From JAKAGZ01 sp963772675 (GTDB lineage: Bacteria > Bacteroidota > Ignavibacteria > Ignavibacteriales > Ignavibacteriaceae), in contig CAVYYF010000005.1 in the NCBI GenBank assembly GCA_963772675.1, forward strand, positions 620,001 through 684,000: a stretch of 64,000 bases of DNA, read 5' to 3'. Of this stretch, positions 46,449 to 55,502 are shown in pieces. A program made the position numbers and the translations under genes. The notes under the pieces were generated by a model that did not search any database, was not told the origin of the DNA, and was given only the letters and a program-made list of their open reading frames with translations. The first letter of the stretch is position 1, and each line of letters opens with the position of its first letter.

Positions 46449-47774
46449 ATGAGCGACGTAGCTGTAAAAGATACAAAGTATATTAAGTACAAAGTTAAAG
46501 ATATTTCACTTGCTGATTGGGGAAGAAAAGAAATAAAACTTGCCGAAGCAGAAATGCCCGGGCTTATGGCAATCCGTAAAGAATATGGACCTAAGAAACC
46601 CTTAAAAGGTGCAAGGATTGCTGGCTGTCTGCACATGACTATCCAGACAGCAGTTTTAATTGAAACATTAGTTGAGCTCGGCGCTGAAGTTACATGGTCA
46701 TCCTGTAATATTTTTTCCACGCAGGACCACGCGGCAGCAGCAATTGCAAAAGCAGGAATTCCGGTTTACGCATGGAAAGGAATGACCGCTGAAGAATTTG
46801 ATTGGTGCATCGAGCAGACATTATTTTTTGGCGAAGAAAGAAAACCGTTGACAATGATTCTTGATGATGGCGGCGACCTTACAAATATGGTGCTAGATAA
46901 ATATCCCGAACTGACAAAAGATATCAGGGGCCTTTCAGAAGAGACCACAACCGGCGTACACAGACTATACGATAGAATGGAGAAAGGAACGCTTCCTCTT
47001 CCGGCAATTAACGTTAATGATTCAGTTACAAAATCAAAATTTGATAATAAATACGGTTGCCGTGAATCATTAGTTGATGCTTTGAGAAGAGCAACTGATT
47101 TAATGATGGCGGGCAAAGTTGCGGTTGTTTGTGGATACGGCGATGTTGGCAAAGGCTCTGCTCAGTCTTTAAGAAGTGCCGGAGTAAGAGTTATAGTTAC
47201 CGAAGCTGATCCTATTTGTGCACTTCAGGCTGCTATGGACGGATATGAAGTTAAAAAATTAGAAAATGCTGTTAAGCGTGCAAACATTGTTGTTACTGCT
47301 ACAGGAAACAAGGACATTGTTACTGAAAAAATATTCAGGCTGATGAACGATAAAACAGTTGTCTGCAATATCGGGCATTTCGATAACGAAATTGATATGG
47401 CCTGGTTGAACAAAAATTACGGCAAATCAAAAGATACAATAAAACCTCAGGTTGATCTTTATAATATAGATGGAAAAGAAATCATCGTTCTTGCCGAAGG
47501 AAGGTTGGTAAATCTGGGTTGTGCAACAGGGCATCCATCCTTTGTAATGTCGAATTCATTTTCAAACCAGACTCTGGCACAAATAGAACTCTGGAATAAT
47601 TCAGATAAATATGAAAACAAAGTTTATATGCTGCCTAAACATCTCGATGAAAAAGTTGCAAAGCTTCATCTTGCGCAGATTGGAGTTGAGCTTGAAACAT
47701 TAACACCGGAACAGGCAAAATATATCGGCGTTAAAGTTGAAGGACCTTACAAGCCGGATTATTACAGGTATTAA
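46449..47774 (+). CDS. ahcY: S-adenosylhomocysteine hydrolase
   Basis: Splits SAH to adenosine and homocysteine with bound NAD, clearing the product of methylation. 441 residues if started at the ATG 46449, which has AAAGGTG as Shine-Dalgarno 6 nt upstream. Signatures are complete: SLADWGRKEIKLAEAEMPGLM, SSCNIFSTQDHAAAAI, GYGDVGKGSA for NAD, TGHPSFVMSNSFSNQ, and C-terminal KPDYYRY. It lacks the about 40-residue insertion of many bacterial AhcY, so it resembles the eukaryotic/archaeal length. It forms a SAM cycle pair with metK, whether as one protein or two. Confidence 0.93.
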   Translation: MSDVAVKDTKYIKYKVKDISLADWGRKEIKLAEAEMPGLMAIRKEYGPKKPLKGARIAGCLHMTIQTAVLIETLVELGAEVTWSSCNIFSTQDHAAAAIAKAGIPVYAWKGMTAEEFDWCIEQTLFFGEERKPLTMILDDGGDLTNMVLDKYPELTKDIRGLSEETTTGVHRLYDRMEKGTLPLPAINVNDSVTKSKFDNKYGCRESLVDALRRATDLMMAGKVAVVCGYGDVGKGSAQSLRSAGVRVIVTEADPICALQAAMDGYEVKKLENAVKRANIVVTATGNKDIVTEKIFRLMNDKTVVCNIGHFDNEIDMAWLNKNYGKSKDTIKPQVDLYNIDGKEIIVLAEGRLVNLGCATGHPSFVMSNSFSNQTLAQIELWNNSDKYENKVYMLPKHLDEKVAKLHLAQIGVELETLTPEQAKYIGVKVEGPYKPDYYRY

Positions 47775-47797
47775 AAAAATAATATTTGGTGAATTGC

Positions 47798-47829
47798 AAA
47801 GACGGATCACCGATCCGTCTTTTTATTTT
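47798..47829 (+). terminator. Rho-independent terminator after ahcY
   Basis: An 11-bp perfect stem (AAAGACGGATC with GATCCGTCTTT) and a 3-nt loop followed by T-rich sequence, 23 bases after the ahcY stop. It also overlaps the repaired end of the convergent YciI-like gene. Confidence 0.75.
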
Positions 47830-48211
47830 AAACAACTTCCCGGCTCAGCCCACCAGGGATGAATCTCATAAGCCAATCTCCCTGCCTGAATTGCAGGATC
47901 ATTTTTTAAAAAGCTGCAACTTCTTCTTCTGTCTTAACATTAAAAATGAAAATGCCTCTCCAGTTACCATCGTCACCAAAAGGTCCGGCAATTAGTAGCT
48001 TACCATCACTTGCCATCTTTTTAATGTTATTTAAATGGCCAATCATCAATTGTTTTAATTTCAGGGAATCTATTTTGTTGGCGTTTTCGCCTTTAGTTAG
48101 CATTACAAAATAATATTGTTTTATGTTGAACTCAGGCATTTTTTCTTCCTGTGCGTAAGCGGAAGCTATTAAAAGAGTATAGAAGAAAATTGCAAACAAA
48201 ATACTTTTCAT
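47823..48211 (-). CDS. Secreted YciI-like protein, one frameshift near 47910
   Basis: About 129 residues when repaired. A signal peptide (KSILFAIFFYTLLIASAYAQ) leads into a YciI-type dimeric alpha-beta barrel fold: FVMLTKGENANK, LMIGHLNNIKKMASDGKLLIAGPFGDDGNWRGIFIFNV. The frame hits a stop at 47906, but with one more T in the T5 run (plus-strand A5, 47908-47912) it continues LKNDPAIQAGRLAYEIHPWW to 47823, as expected in the family. It lies 15 nt after the TIGR01777 epimerase in the same operon. Function unknown. Confidence 0.8.
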
Positions 48212-48226
48212 TTTACCCTCGCTAAA

Positions 48227-49141
48227 TTATAATTTTAGTAAATCCTTTAGTGCAACATTAAGTCCTTCAAATTTGAACTTAAAATTATTCCTGATCAATT
48301 TCTCAGGTACTGCTCTAATGCTCGCAAGAATTGATTCCGCAAATTCGCCAACTGCAATTTTTAATGCAAATACAGGCACTTTAAAAAATGAAGGCCTGTG
48401 CAAAGCTTTGCCAAGTACCTTTGCAAATTCATTCATTGTTACAGGGTTTGGGGATACTCCGTTTACTGCGCCGTTAACATTCGGGTTATCGAGAGAAAAA
48501 ATACATGAATCGATCAGGTCATCAATATGAATCCACGGGAACCATTGCTTACCGTTACCAAGCGGTCCGCCGACAAAAAATTTAAACGGGAGAAGCATCT
48601 GCTTCAGCGCTCCGTCATTTTTACTTAAAACAATTCCTGTCCGAATGCTTACCCTTCTTACTCCGGCTGATTCAACTTTTGCAGCTTCATCTTCCCAGGT
48701 TTTACAAACCTGTGCAAGAAAATCATTCCCGGTTGAACTATCTTCAGTCAGCAATTCATCTCCGCGTTCACCGTAAATGCCAACAGCCGATGAACAGATT
48801 AATGTTGATGGTTTTGTCTTAGCATTAATTATTGCATTTACAATGTTGCGCGTACTGATTTGCCGGCTTTCCAGAATTTTACTTTTGTAATCATCGTTCC
48901 ATCTTTTCCCAAATAGATTAGCGCCTGCGAGATGGATAACAGCGTCTTTCCCTTTAATTTCATTATTCCATTTATCCGGATTTTTGTAATCCCACTCTAC
49001 AAAATTATTTACCTGGGGCAAATTTTTTTTTGCTTCTTCGACATTCCTGCTGAAAACAGTTATTCCATCTCCCCGGCTGATGAGTTTTTCACAGAGTGTT
49101 CTTCCAATTAGACCAGTAGCGCCTGTGATAATAATTTTCAT
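48227..49141 (-). CDS. TIGR01777-family NAD(P)-dependent epimerase
   Basis: 304 residues, SDR39U1/TIGR01777 family of extended short-chain dehydrogenases. The N-terminal dinucleotide motif is GATGLIGRTLCEKL. Then comes FVEWDYKNPDKW, typical of this family, the catalytic-like SAVGIYGERGDELLTE and the ending with MNEFAKVLGKALHRPSFFKVP. The family has no agreed substrate. In many bacteria it is linked to cell-division (SulA-like) effects, but without proof. It is the first gene of an operon with the YciI-like gene. Confidence 0.93.
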   Translation of the reverse strand: MKIIITGATGLIGRTLCEKLISRGDGITVFSRNVEEAKKNLPQVNNFVEWDYKNPDKWNNEIKGKDAVIHLAGANLFGKRWNDDYKSKILESRQISTRNIVNAIINAKTKPSTLICSSAVGIYGERGDELLTEDSSTGNDFLAQVCKTWEDEAAKVESAGVRRVSIRTGIVLSKNDGALKQMLLPFKFFVGGPLGNGKQWFPWIHIDDLIDSCIFSLDNPNVNGAVNGVSPNPVTMNEFAKVLGKALHRPSFFKVPVFALKIAVGEFAESILASIRAVPEKLIRNNFKFKFEGLNVALKDLLKL

Positions 49142-49328
49142 TCGTTTTTTATCTTATCTAAATATTAATAGCCGAAGTTACTGAAAATGCTGATCCGAAT
49201 CCCGGTCTGATTTAGTTATCAGGATCAATATAAATTAATTTATAGGCTTTGAAAACAGACTGTTTTTACTAGATTTTTCATTGAACGGCAGGCATTTAAA
49301 CTTTATATTTATGGCTCGATTTCTACAG

Positions 49329-50681
49329 ATGAGAATGCCAAAGAATAATATTTACATAGAAACCTACGGCTGCCAGATGAACGTTGCGGATACTGAGCTT
49401 GTGCTTGGTATTTTAAAAAACCACGGCTATGAAGTTACAAAAGAAGCAAAGGATGCTGATGTGGTTTTGCTGAATACCTGCAGCATCAGGGATAACGCAG
49501 AGCAGAGAATTTATGGACGGCTTGGAAATTTCAAAACAATGAAAAACTCAAAGCCGGAACTTGTTGTTGGCATACTTGGTTGCATGGCGGAACGATTAAG
49601 AAAAGACTTGATTGAAGAAAAGAAAATTGTTGATCTTGTAGTCGGTCCGGATGAATACAGACGTTTGCCTGAATTTTTGGACACAGCATTCAATGGTGAA
49701 AAAGGAATTGGCGTTAAGCTTTCACGGACAGAAACTTATGACGACATTATTCCGTACCGTGAAGATGGCCTGCAAGCATGGATTTCTGTAATGCGTGGAT
49801 GCGATAAGTTTTGTACATTTTGCGTTGTTCCTTTTACGCGGGGAAGAGAGAGAAGCCGAAGTTTAAATTCAGTTGTTGATGAAATAATACAACTTTCGAA
49901 AAGAGGATTTCGTGAAGTAACTCTGCTTGGACAAAATGTAAATTCCTATCTGGATGGTGAAAATGATTTTGCAGATCTGTTGGCCGCCTGTGCCGAGGTT
50001 GACAGAAAGATCAGAGTAAGGTTTACAACTTCACACCCGCAGGATCTTTCTGATAAATTGTTGTACACTATTGCCGCACATCCGAATCTTTGCAATTATA
50101 TTCATCTTCCAGTTCAATCAGGTTCAAACAGAATTCTTGATCTTATGAACAGGACATATACAATTGAACATTATTTGAATCTAATTGAAAAAGCTAAAGA
50201 AATTATTCCTGGTGTAAGTTTTTCGACAGATATTATTTCAGGTTTTCCAACTGAGACATACGAAGATCATGTTATGACTCTCGATATAATGAGACAGGTG
50301 AGGTACGATGGGGCTTATATGTTTAAATATTCTCCGCGCGAAGGGACAAAAGCTTTTAATATGAAAGATGATATCAGCGATGAAGTAAAATCTAAAAGAC
50401 TACAGGAAATAATAGAGCTTCAGCATCAGATAGCCTATGAAATAAACCAGTCTTTGATAGGCAGTGAAGCTGTAATTCTTGTGGAAGGCTTCAGCAAAAA
50501 ATCAGATCAGTTTTTAGCCGGGAGAACAGATACAAATAAAGTGGTAATAATTCCGGCTGATGAAAAAATTAAAGAAGGTGATTACGTTAGAGTAAAAATT
50601 AATAAAGCCACTTCCGGCACATTATTTGGTGACTTAATCGAATTTTTTGATGCAGAAGAGCAACTTGCTTTAACTGCATAA
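49329..50681 (+). CDS. miaB: tRNA-2-methylthio-N6-dimethylallyladenosine synthase
   Basis: Radical-SAM enzyme that adds a methylthio group to i6A37 of tRNA. MTTase cysteines are in YGCQMNVADTE, NTCSIRDNAEQR and LGCMAERL, and the radical-SAM CxxxCxxC in CDKFCTFCVVPFTRGRERSR. A TRAM domain ends the protein (VEGFSKKSDQFLAGRTDTNK). The start at 49329 (MRMPKNNIYIETYGCQMN) fits family alignments; an upstream ATG at 49311 is possible. It heads a long plus-strand gene run. In Bacteroidota miaB is commonly followed by a sigma-54 activator and lptE, as here. Confidence 0.96.
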   Translation: MRMPKNNIYIETYGCQMNVADTELVLGILKNHGYEVTKEAKDADVVLLNTCSIRDNAEQRIYGRLGNFKTMKNSKPELVVGILGCMAERLRKDLIEEKKIVDLVVGPDEYRRLPEFLDTAFNGEKGIGVKLSRTETYDDIIPYREDGLQAWISVMRGCDKFCTFCVVPFTRGRERSRSLNSVVDEIIQLSKRGFREVTLLGQNVNSYLDGENDFADLLAACAEVDRKIRVRFTTSHPQDLSDKLLYTIAAHPNLCNYIHLPVQSGSNRILDLMNRTYTIEHYLNLIEKAKEIIPGVSFSTDIISGFPTETYEDHVMTLDIMRQVRYDGAYMFKYSPREGTKAFNMKDDISDEVKSKRLQEIIELQHQIAYEINQSLIGSEAVILVEGFSKKSDQFLAGRTDTNKVVIIPADEKIKEGDYVRVKINKATSGTLFGDLIEFFDAEEQLALTA

Positions 50682-50695
50682 ACAAACCTTAACTA

Positions 50696-51434
50696 ATGCG
50701 TAAATTTAAAATCATATTTACTGTTCTTGCTATAAGTCTTCTATCAATCGAATTATTTGCCCAGGAAACTAACATTGTACCATACTTAAAGCAGATTGAA
50801 ATGGGAAATAAGCAGGTTGTTATCGACGAGATGCCGGATTTAAAAGAAAGACCATCCGAATGATCCTTCTATTCTTTTTCTTGAAGGAGTTGTAACAGAA
50901 AATGGGCAGAACGCTATGGTACTCTATAAAGATCTCATAAATAAATATCCCAAAAGCAAATATGCTGATGCGGCAATTTACAGGATATACTCTTATTACT
51001 ATGCATTGGGTCTCTATCAAACAGCAAAAACCTATATTGAGATGCTTAAGAAAAATTACCCGGGTTCAGCATATCTTGATGCGGCTGAAAGGAAAATGCC
51101 TGCTAAGGATGAAGTATCCAACGAAGATAAAGTTGTAAAAGAACATCCCCCTGTTAAAAAAGAGGAGCCTCCAAAGACTGAAAAGAAAAATCTGGAATAC
51201 AAGTTTACGATTCAGGCTGGTGCTTTCAGTAACACTGACAACGCTATAGCTTTAATGAAAAGATTTGAAGATGCAGGATTTTATTCAGAAGTGAAAGAGA
51301 AAAATGTTGCTGGCACTTCTTTCCACGTAGTTTTCATCGGTAAGTTTCTAACAGAAGACGAAGCGAAAAATTTTCTTGATGTCATTAACACAAGATTTAG
51401 TCTTGATGGTAGAGTAGTCCCGATAGTTGAGTAG
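50696..51434 (+). CDS. SPOR-domain exported protein, one frameshift near 50853
   Basis: About 245 residues when repaired. A signal peptide (RKFKIIFTVLAISLLSIELFAQ) starts at the ATG 50696. A TPR-like region (residues about 55-130: SILFLEGVVTENG and YPKSKYADAAIYRIYSYYYALGLYQ) follows, then a linker rich in Pro and Lys, and a C-terminal SPOR domain (about 170-245: YKFTIQAGAFSNTDNAIALMKRFEDAG) that binds denuded glycan strands. The first frame ends in TGA at 50861. Removing one C at 50851-50853 restores RHPNDPSILFLEG. It probably acts in the periplasm on peptidoglycan. Gap to miaB is 14 nt. Confidence 0.82.
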
Positions 51435-51439
51435 ACAAA

Positions 51440-52210
51440 TTGGAAATTAAATTTATAGGAACAGGTTCAGGGAAAACCTCTCTTAAACGATTTCACTCTT
51501 CTTTTATTATTCTTTCCGAAAATTTTAACCTGCTTGTAGACGCTGGTGACGGTATTTCCAGAGCACTATTGAAAAGTAAAATAAGCTTTGATCAAATCGA
51601 TGGAATTCTTTTTTCACATCTTCACCCGGATCATTATTCCGGTTTTGCCGGATTGATAGTTCAGATGAAATTAACTAATAGGAAAAAGTCATTAAGAATA
51701 TTTGCCCACGAAAAATTATCAGGTGTTCTGCAAAATTTTCTCTATGCCTCGTATTTATTCAAAGAGAGAATGGATTTTGAAATTAAGTACGAAGAATTCA
51801 AACATAATGAAGAAATCAGGGTGAGCAATGAAATAAATTTTACGTCAAGACAAAATTCCCATCTGGATCAATATATCGAATACGATAAAGAAAAGAAGTT
51901 AAATTTTATTTGCAGCAGTTTTCTTTTCGGCTTAAAGAATAGAAATGTTTTTTACACGGGTGATATTGGCTCTTCGGCCGATCTTTATTTATTTGAAGAA
52001 CTAAAAATTCACACTTTAATTTGTGAGACCACACACCTTGAGATGTCAGATCTGCTTAAATGTTTTAATAAGCTCGGGCCCGCTGAAATATTTTTGACCC
52101 ATCTTGATGACGACTCAGAATCCAAAATTGAAGAATGGGAAAACTCAATTTCTGAGCAAATACGCAATAAATTCAAAATTGCGTCTGACGAAATGTCAGT
52201 ATTCTTTTAG
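51440..52210 (+). CDS. Metallo-beta-lactamase-fold hydrolase (RNase Z-like)
   Basis: 256 residues starting at TTG 51440, 5 nt after the SPOR gene. Metal-binding motifs: FSHLHPDHYSGFAGL (HxHxDH), then NSHLDQYIEY, YTGDIGSSADL and LTHLDDDSE, as in RNase Z/ElaC-type or phosphodiesterase MBL proteins. The GTGSGKTSLKRFHSSFII start is like the RNase Z family. Because RNase Z flexible-arm sequences are not obvious, a general MBL hydrolase call is safer than rnz. Confidence 0.85.
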   Translation: MEIKFIGTGSGKTSLKRFHSSFIILSENFNLLVDAGDGISRALLKSKISFDQIDGILFSHLHPDHYSGFAGLIVQMKLTNRKKSLRIFAHEKLSGVLQNFLYASYLFKERMDFEIKYEEFKHNEEIRVSNEINFTSRQNSHLDQYIEYDKEKKLNFICSSFLFGLKNRNVFYTGDIGSSADLYLFEELKIHTLICETTHLEMSDLLKCFNKLGPAEIFLTHLDDDSESKIEEWENSISEQIRNKFKIASDEMSVFF

Positions 52211-52303
52211 CCTCTCCTCAAGATATTCCTTTAATTATGTTAAAAAATGTGATATATTTACTTCCCTTAATTTTAAGTGTGTCAGAAAGTCAGACTTTAT
52301 ATT

Positions 52304-53407
52304 ATGACGATAGATGAATTTCAAAAAGAATTTGGAATAATTGGTCGCGCCAAAGAAATTCGAGATCTCATTGATATTTCAATGCAGGTTGCCAGGTCCG
52401 ATATATCAATTTTAATTGATGGAGAAAGCGGAGTTGGAAAAGAAATTTTTGCCCGAGCAATTCATGGTTACAGCAACCGAGCAAATAAACCCCTGGTCAG
52501 TGTAAACTGTGGCGCGATTCCTGAAGGGATTTTGGAGAGTGAATTATTCGGACACAGAAAGGGATCGTTTACAGGCGCAGTTGAATCAAGAAAAGGTTAC
52601 TTTGAAATAGCGGACGGCGGAACATTATTTCTGGATGAAATTGCCGAGATGCCTTTAACGACACAGGTAAAACTTTTACGGGCAATAGAAACAAGAGAGT
52701 TTATGAAGATCGGGAGTGAAACTGTAACTAAAGTTGACGTTCGATTTATCACTGCGACAAATAAAGACCTTCAAAGAGAAGTAGACGCGAAAAGATTCCG
52801 GGAAGATCTTTATTTCAGGTTGAAAGCTGTAACGCTAACAATTCCCCCGCTTAGAAAAAGACAGGGTGATATTGAGGAATTTGCACGATATTTTATTAGT
52901 AATTATTGCGAAGAAAATAAAATTACTCAACCGAAAATTACAAATGAGGCTCTGGATTTACTTCGTGAATATAACTGGCCTGGAAATGTTCGCGAGCTAA
53001 GAAATGCAATTGAGACAGCAGTAGCCCTTAATCGTAATGGAATGCTGGATGTATCTTCATTTAAATTATTAATAAAAAATGAAGAAACAGAATTTACAAA
53101 CCGTAATTTGCCGGTCTTCCTAAAAAAATCTTCTGAGGAAGCAGACCGTGAATTGTTGTACCGCGCATTATTTGAATTAAAAAAAGATATCCTTGAATTG
53201 AAAGATCTGATCACTGAAAGACATCGTGAGGTATATATGCCCTCGCAGCAAAATGAAACCAGTGAGGTAGTATCTCTTGATGACGCACAGCGTGAAGCAA
53301 TTAAAAATGCTCTCGAATATTCAAAAGGAAATAAAAGAATAGCTGCAGAAATGCTGAATATCAGCGAAAGAACGCTTTACCGGAAGATAAAAGAATACAT
53401 GCTATAA
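52304..53407 (+). CDS. Sigma-54 interaction-domain activator without receiver
   Basis: 367 residues from the ATG at 52304; a longer frame from 52277 adds nothing conserved. There is no receiver. An AAA+ domain begins near residue 10, with Walker A GESGVGKE, the sigma-54 loop GSFTGA and Walker B LFLDEIAE, and a C-terminal Fis-type HTH (KRIAAEMLNISERTLYRK). A Pro/Glu-poor linker of about 55 residues separates AAA+ and HTH. This kind of receiver-less activator is found next to lptE in many Bacteroidota. Its signal is probably an interacting protein or its own level, and its targets are unknown. Confidence 0.92.
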   Translation: MTIDEFQKEFGIIGRAKEIRDLIDISMQVARSDISILIDGESGVGKEIFARAIHGYSNRANKPLVSVNCGAIPEGILESELFGHRKGSFTGAVESRKGYFEIADGGTLFLDEIAEMPLTTQVKLLRAIETREFMKIGSETVTKVDVRFITATNKDLQREVDAKRFREDLYFRLKAVTLTIPPLRKRQGDIEEFARYFISNYCEENKITQPKITNEALDLLREYNWPGNVRELRNAIETAVALNRNGMLDVSSFKLLIKNEETEFTNRNLPVFLKKSSEEADRELLYRALFELKKDILELKDLITERHREVYMPSQQNETSEVVSLDDAQREAIKNALEYSKGNKRIAAEMLNISERTLYRKIKEYML

Positions 53408-53442
53408 AAGGTTAGAAATTTGTTAATTTTGGCAGGTTTGTT

Positions 53443-54003
53443 ATGAGGTATAAACTATTTTATAAAGGTAAGTTACACTGTTTAGATAGAACCTGCTTTA
53501 TGGCAGTATCATTTATCTTGTTTGTCATTGCTTCGCTGGTTAATTTTAACGGATGTGGAGTTTATTCTTTTACAGGTGCTTCCGTTCCAGCGCATATTAA
53601 AACTATTTCAATTCCAATTGCTGATGACAGGAGTGGTGCCGGTGAGCCAAACTTAAGAGAGTCGCTCACACAAACCTTAATTCAAAAATTTATTGATGAT
53701 AACACGCTTCGTGTTACGGAAAGAAATAATGCTAATGCTGTTCTTGAGTGTACAATTACCGGGTTCAGCAATGCTCCTTCTGTAGTTTCTGCGGGCGAAA
53801 ATGTTACTACGAGAAGGATCACAATTTCAGTGCTTGTTACTTACAGAGATCTTGTACAGAAAAAAAATATTTTTGAAAAGACATTTACTAACTACGGAGA
53901 TTATCCGCCTCTGGGTAGTGTAAGTGATAGAACAAACGCAATCACGACAGCTGTTGATAAAATCACGGATGATATATTGCTTGACACGGTTTCGGGTTGG
54001 TAA
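53443..54003 (+). CDS. lptE: LptE-family LPS-assembly lipoprotein
   Basis: 186 residues. A basic, hydrophobic signal region ends in NFNGC at about 40, a possible lipobox. The LptE-like body reads GCGVYSFTGASVPAHIKTISIPIADDRS, then LTQTLIQKFIDDNTLRVTERNNANAVLECTITGFSNAP and DITDDILLDTVSG. LptE plugs the LptD barrel that places LPS in the outer membrane. Position after the sigma-54 activator matches a common order in the phylum. The sequence has 35 nt to the previous gene. Confidence 0.88.
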   Translation: MRYKLFYKGKLHCLDRTCFMAVSFILFVIASLVNFNGCGVYSFTGASVPAHIKTISIPIADDRSGAGEPNLRESLTQTLIQKFIDDNTLRVTERNNANAVLECTITGFSNAPSVVSAGENVTTRRITISVLVTYRDLVQKKNIFEKTFTNYGDYPPLGSVSDRTNAITTAVDKITDDILLDTVSGW

Positions 54004-54035
54004 ACATAAATTAATTTTAAAGGTTAAAAAAGAAG

Positions 54036-55493
54036 ATGGATGAAATAGTCCTTATCGCATATTTTATATCGCTCTCTATATTATTCATATTTGGTTGTCA
54101 TGGTTTTATAATGCTTTACTATCATAGAAAATACGGTAATGCAAATCCTGTTGCCGGAGCAGAGGTCAAGGGAGATTCATTGGTAACAATTCAACTACCA
54201 TTGTATAATGAATTATATGTCGTTGAAAGATTAATCAACTCAGTTTGTGAAATTGATTATCCTAAGGATAAATTGGAAATCCAGGTTCTCGATGATTCCA
54301 CAGATGAAACAAGCAAGATAGTTGCAGATGCCGTGGAACATAAAAAGAAACTGGGCTTTGATATCCAGCATATCAGAAGAGGTAACCGGGAAGGATTTAA
54401 GGCCGGTGCGCTTAAGGAAGGGTTAAAAGTTGCTAAGGGTGAATTCATAGCAATATTTGATGCTGACTTTATTCCACATAAAAACTTTTTGAAAAAGACC
54501 TTATCATTTTTTGGTGATAATGTCGGAATGGTCCAGACACGCTGGGAACATTTAAATAGTGATTATTCAATTTTAACCAAAGCACAGGCACTTGCTCTCG
54601 ACGGGCACTTCGTAATTGAACAATCCGTTAGAAACAAAGCGGGATTCTTCATTAATTTTAACGGAACAGGTGGTGTCTGGAGAAAATCTTGTATTGTAGA
54701 TGCAGGTAACTGGCATGCCGATACATTAACTGAAGATCTTGACCTTAGCTATCGCGCACAGCTGAATGGCTGGAAGTTCGTTTTTCTAAAAGATTTTACT
54801 TCACCGGCAGAACTACCATCAGAAATGAGCGCATTAAAATCGCAGCAGTTCAGGTGGACAAAAGGAGCTATAGAAACTGCTAAGAAAATTCTTCCGCTTG
54901 TGTGGAAGTCGAATGTACCATTGAGGGTTAAATTGCAGTCGACATTTCATCTAACAAACAATCTTGTATTTCCGTTTATATTGCTTGCAGCAATTTTAAA
55001 CGTTCCGTTGATCTTTATAAAGAACAGTGGACCGCACGAAGCATATTTTGCCGTTATGTCTTTATTTGTGTTAGCTTTTGTAAGTTCATTTTTGTTTTAT
55101 CTTTATTCGCAAAAGGATATCAGAACAGACTGGCGGAAAAAGATAGTTTTATTTCCGTTATTTATGGCCGGAAGTATGGGTTTTGCAGTCAACAATTCGC
55201 GTGCAGTTTTTGAGGGTTTAATGAACCGGAAAAGTGAATTTGTAAGAACGCCTAAATTTAAAGTTGAAGGCAACAAAGACAGCTTAAAAGAGAATAAATA
55301 TCTTGGCAAGAAAAAAATAGATCTTATGGTGATGGTGGAAGTAATTATGGCAGTTTATTGCTTAATTGGAATAGTTTCATCAATTTACTTTCTGGAAATT
55401 GCTGCACTTCCGTTTCAGTTATTATTCTTTACCGGATTTGCGTTTGTTTCTTATACGTCGATTAAGCATTCAATTCTAAAAACAAAAAGTTAG
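54036..55493 (+). CDS. Membrane glycosyltransferase, family 2 (cellulose synthase-like)
   Basis: 485 residues. One N-terminal membrane helix (LIAYFISLSILFIFG) is followed by a GT-A domain with DDSTD (86-90), DAD (142-144), TEDLDLSYR and QQFRW, the D,D,D,QxxRW set of processive GT2 enzymes. Four C-terminal helices follow (about 305-400 and 440-480). Likely transfers sugar from a nucleotide donor to a membrane lipid or a polysaccharide chain. Neighbours are envelope genes (lptE, TPR protein), so a glycolipid or exopolysaccharide role is likely. The donor is unknown. Confidence 0.92.
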   Translation: MDEIVLIAYFISLSILFIFGCHGFIMLYYHRKYGNANPVAGAEVKGDSLVTIQLPLYNELYVVERLINSVCEIDYPKDKLEIQVLDDSTDETSKIVADAVEHKKKLGFDIQHIRRGNREGFKAGALKEGLKVAKGEFIAIFDADFIPHKNFLKKTLSFFGDNVGMVQTRWEHLNSDYSILTKAQALALDGHFVIEQSVRNKAGFFINFNGTGGVWRKSCIVDAGNWHADTLTEDLDLSYRAQLNGWKFVFLKDFTSPAELPSEMSALKSQQFRWTKGAIETAKKILPLVWKSNVPLRVKLQSTFHLTNNLVFPFILLAAILNVPLIFIKNSGPHEAYFAVMSLFVLAFVSSFLFYLYSQKDIRTDWRKKIVLFPLFMAGSMGFAVNNSRAVFEGLMNRKSEFVRTPKFKVEGNKDSLKENKYLGKKKIDLMVMVEVIMAVYCLIGIVSSIYFLEIAALPFQLLFFTGFAFVSYTSIKHSILKTKS

Positions 55494-55502
55494 AGAGTTC
55501 TA

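Noticed and set aside
45279..47774. A natural bifunctional MetK-AhcY enzyme as a firm call
   Set aside because: The junction can be explained by one extra A in an A5 run, with a tandem stop and an own ribosome binding site for ahcY. It is kept as a finding with this caveat.
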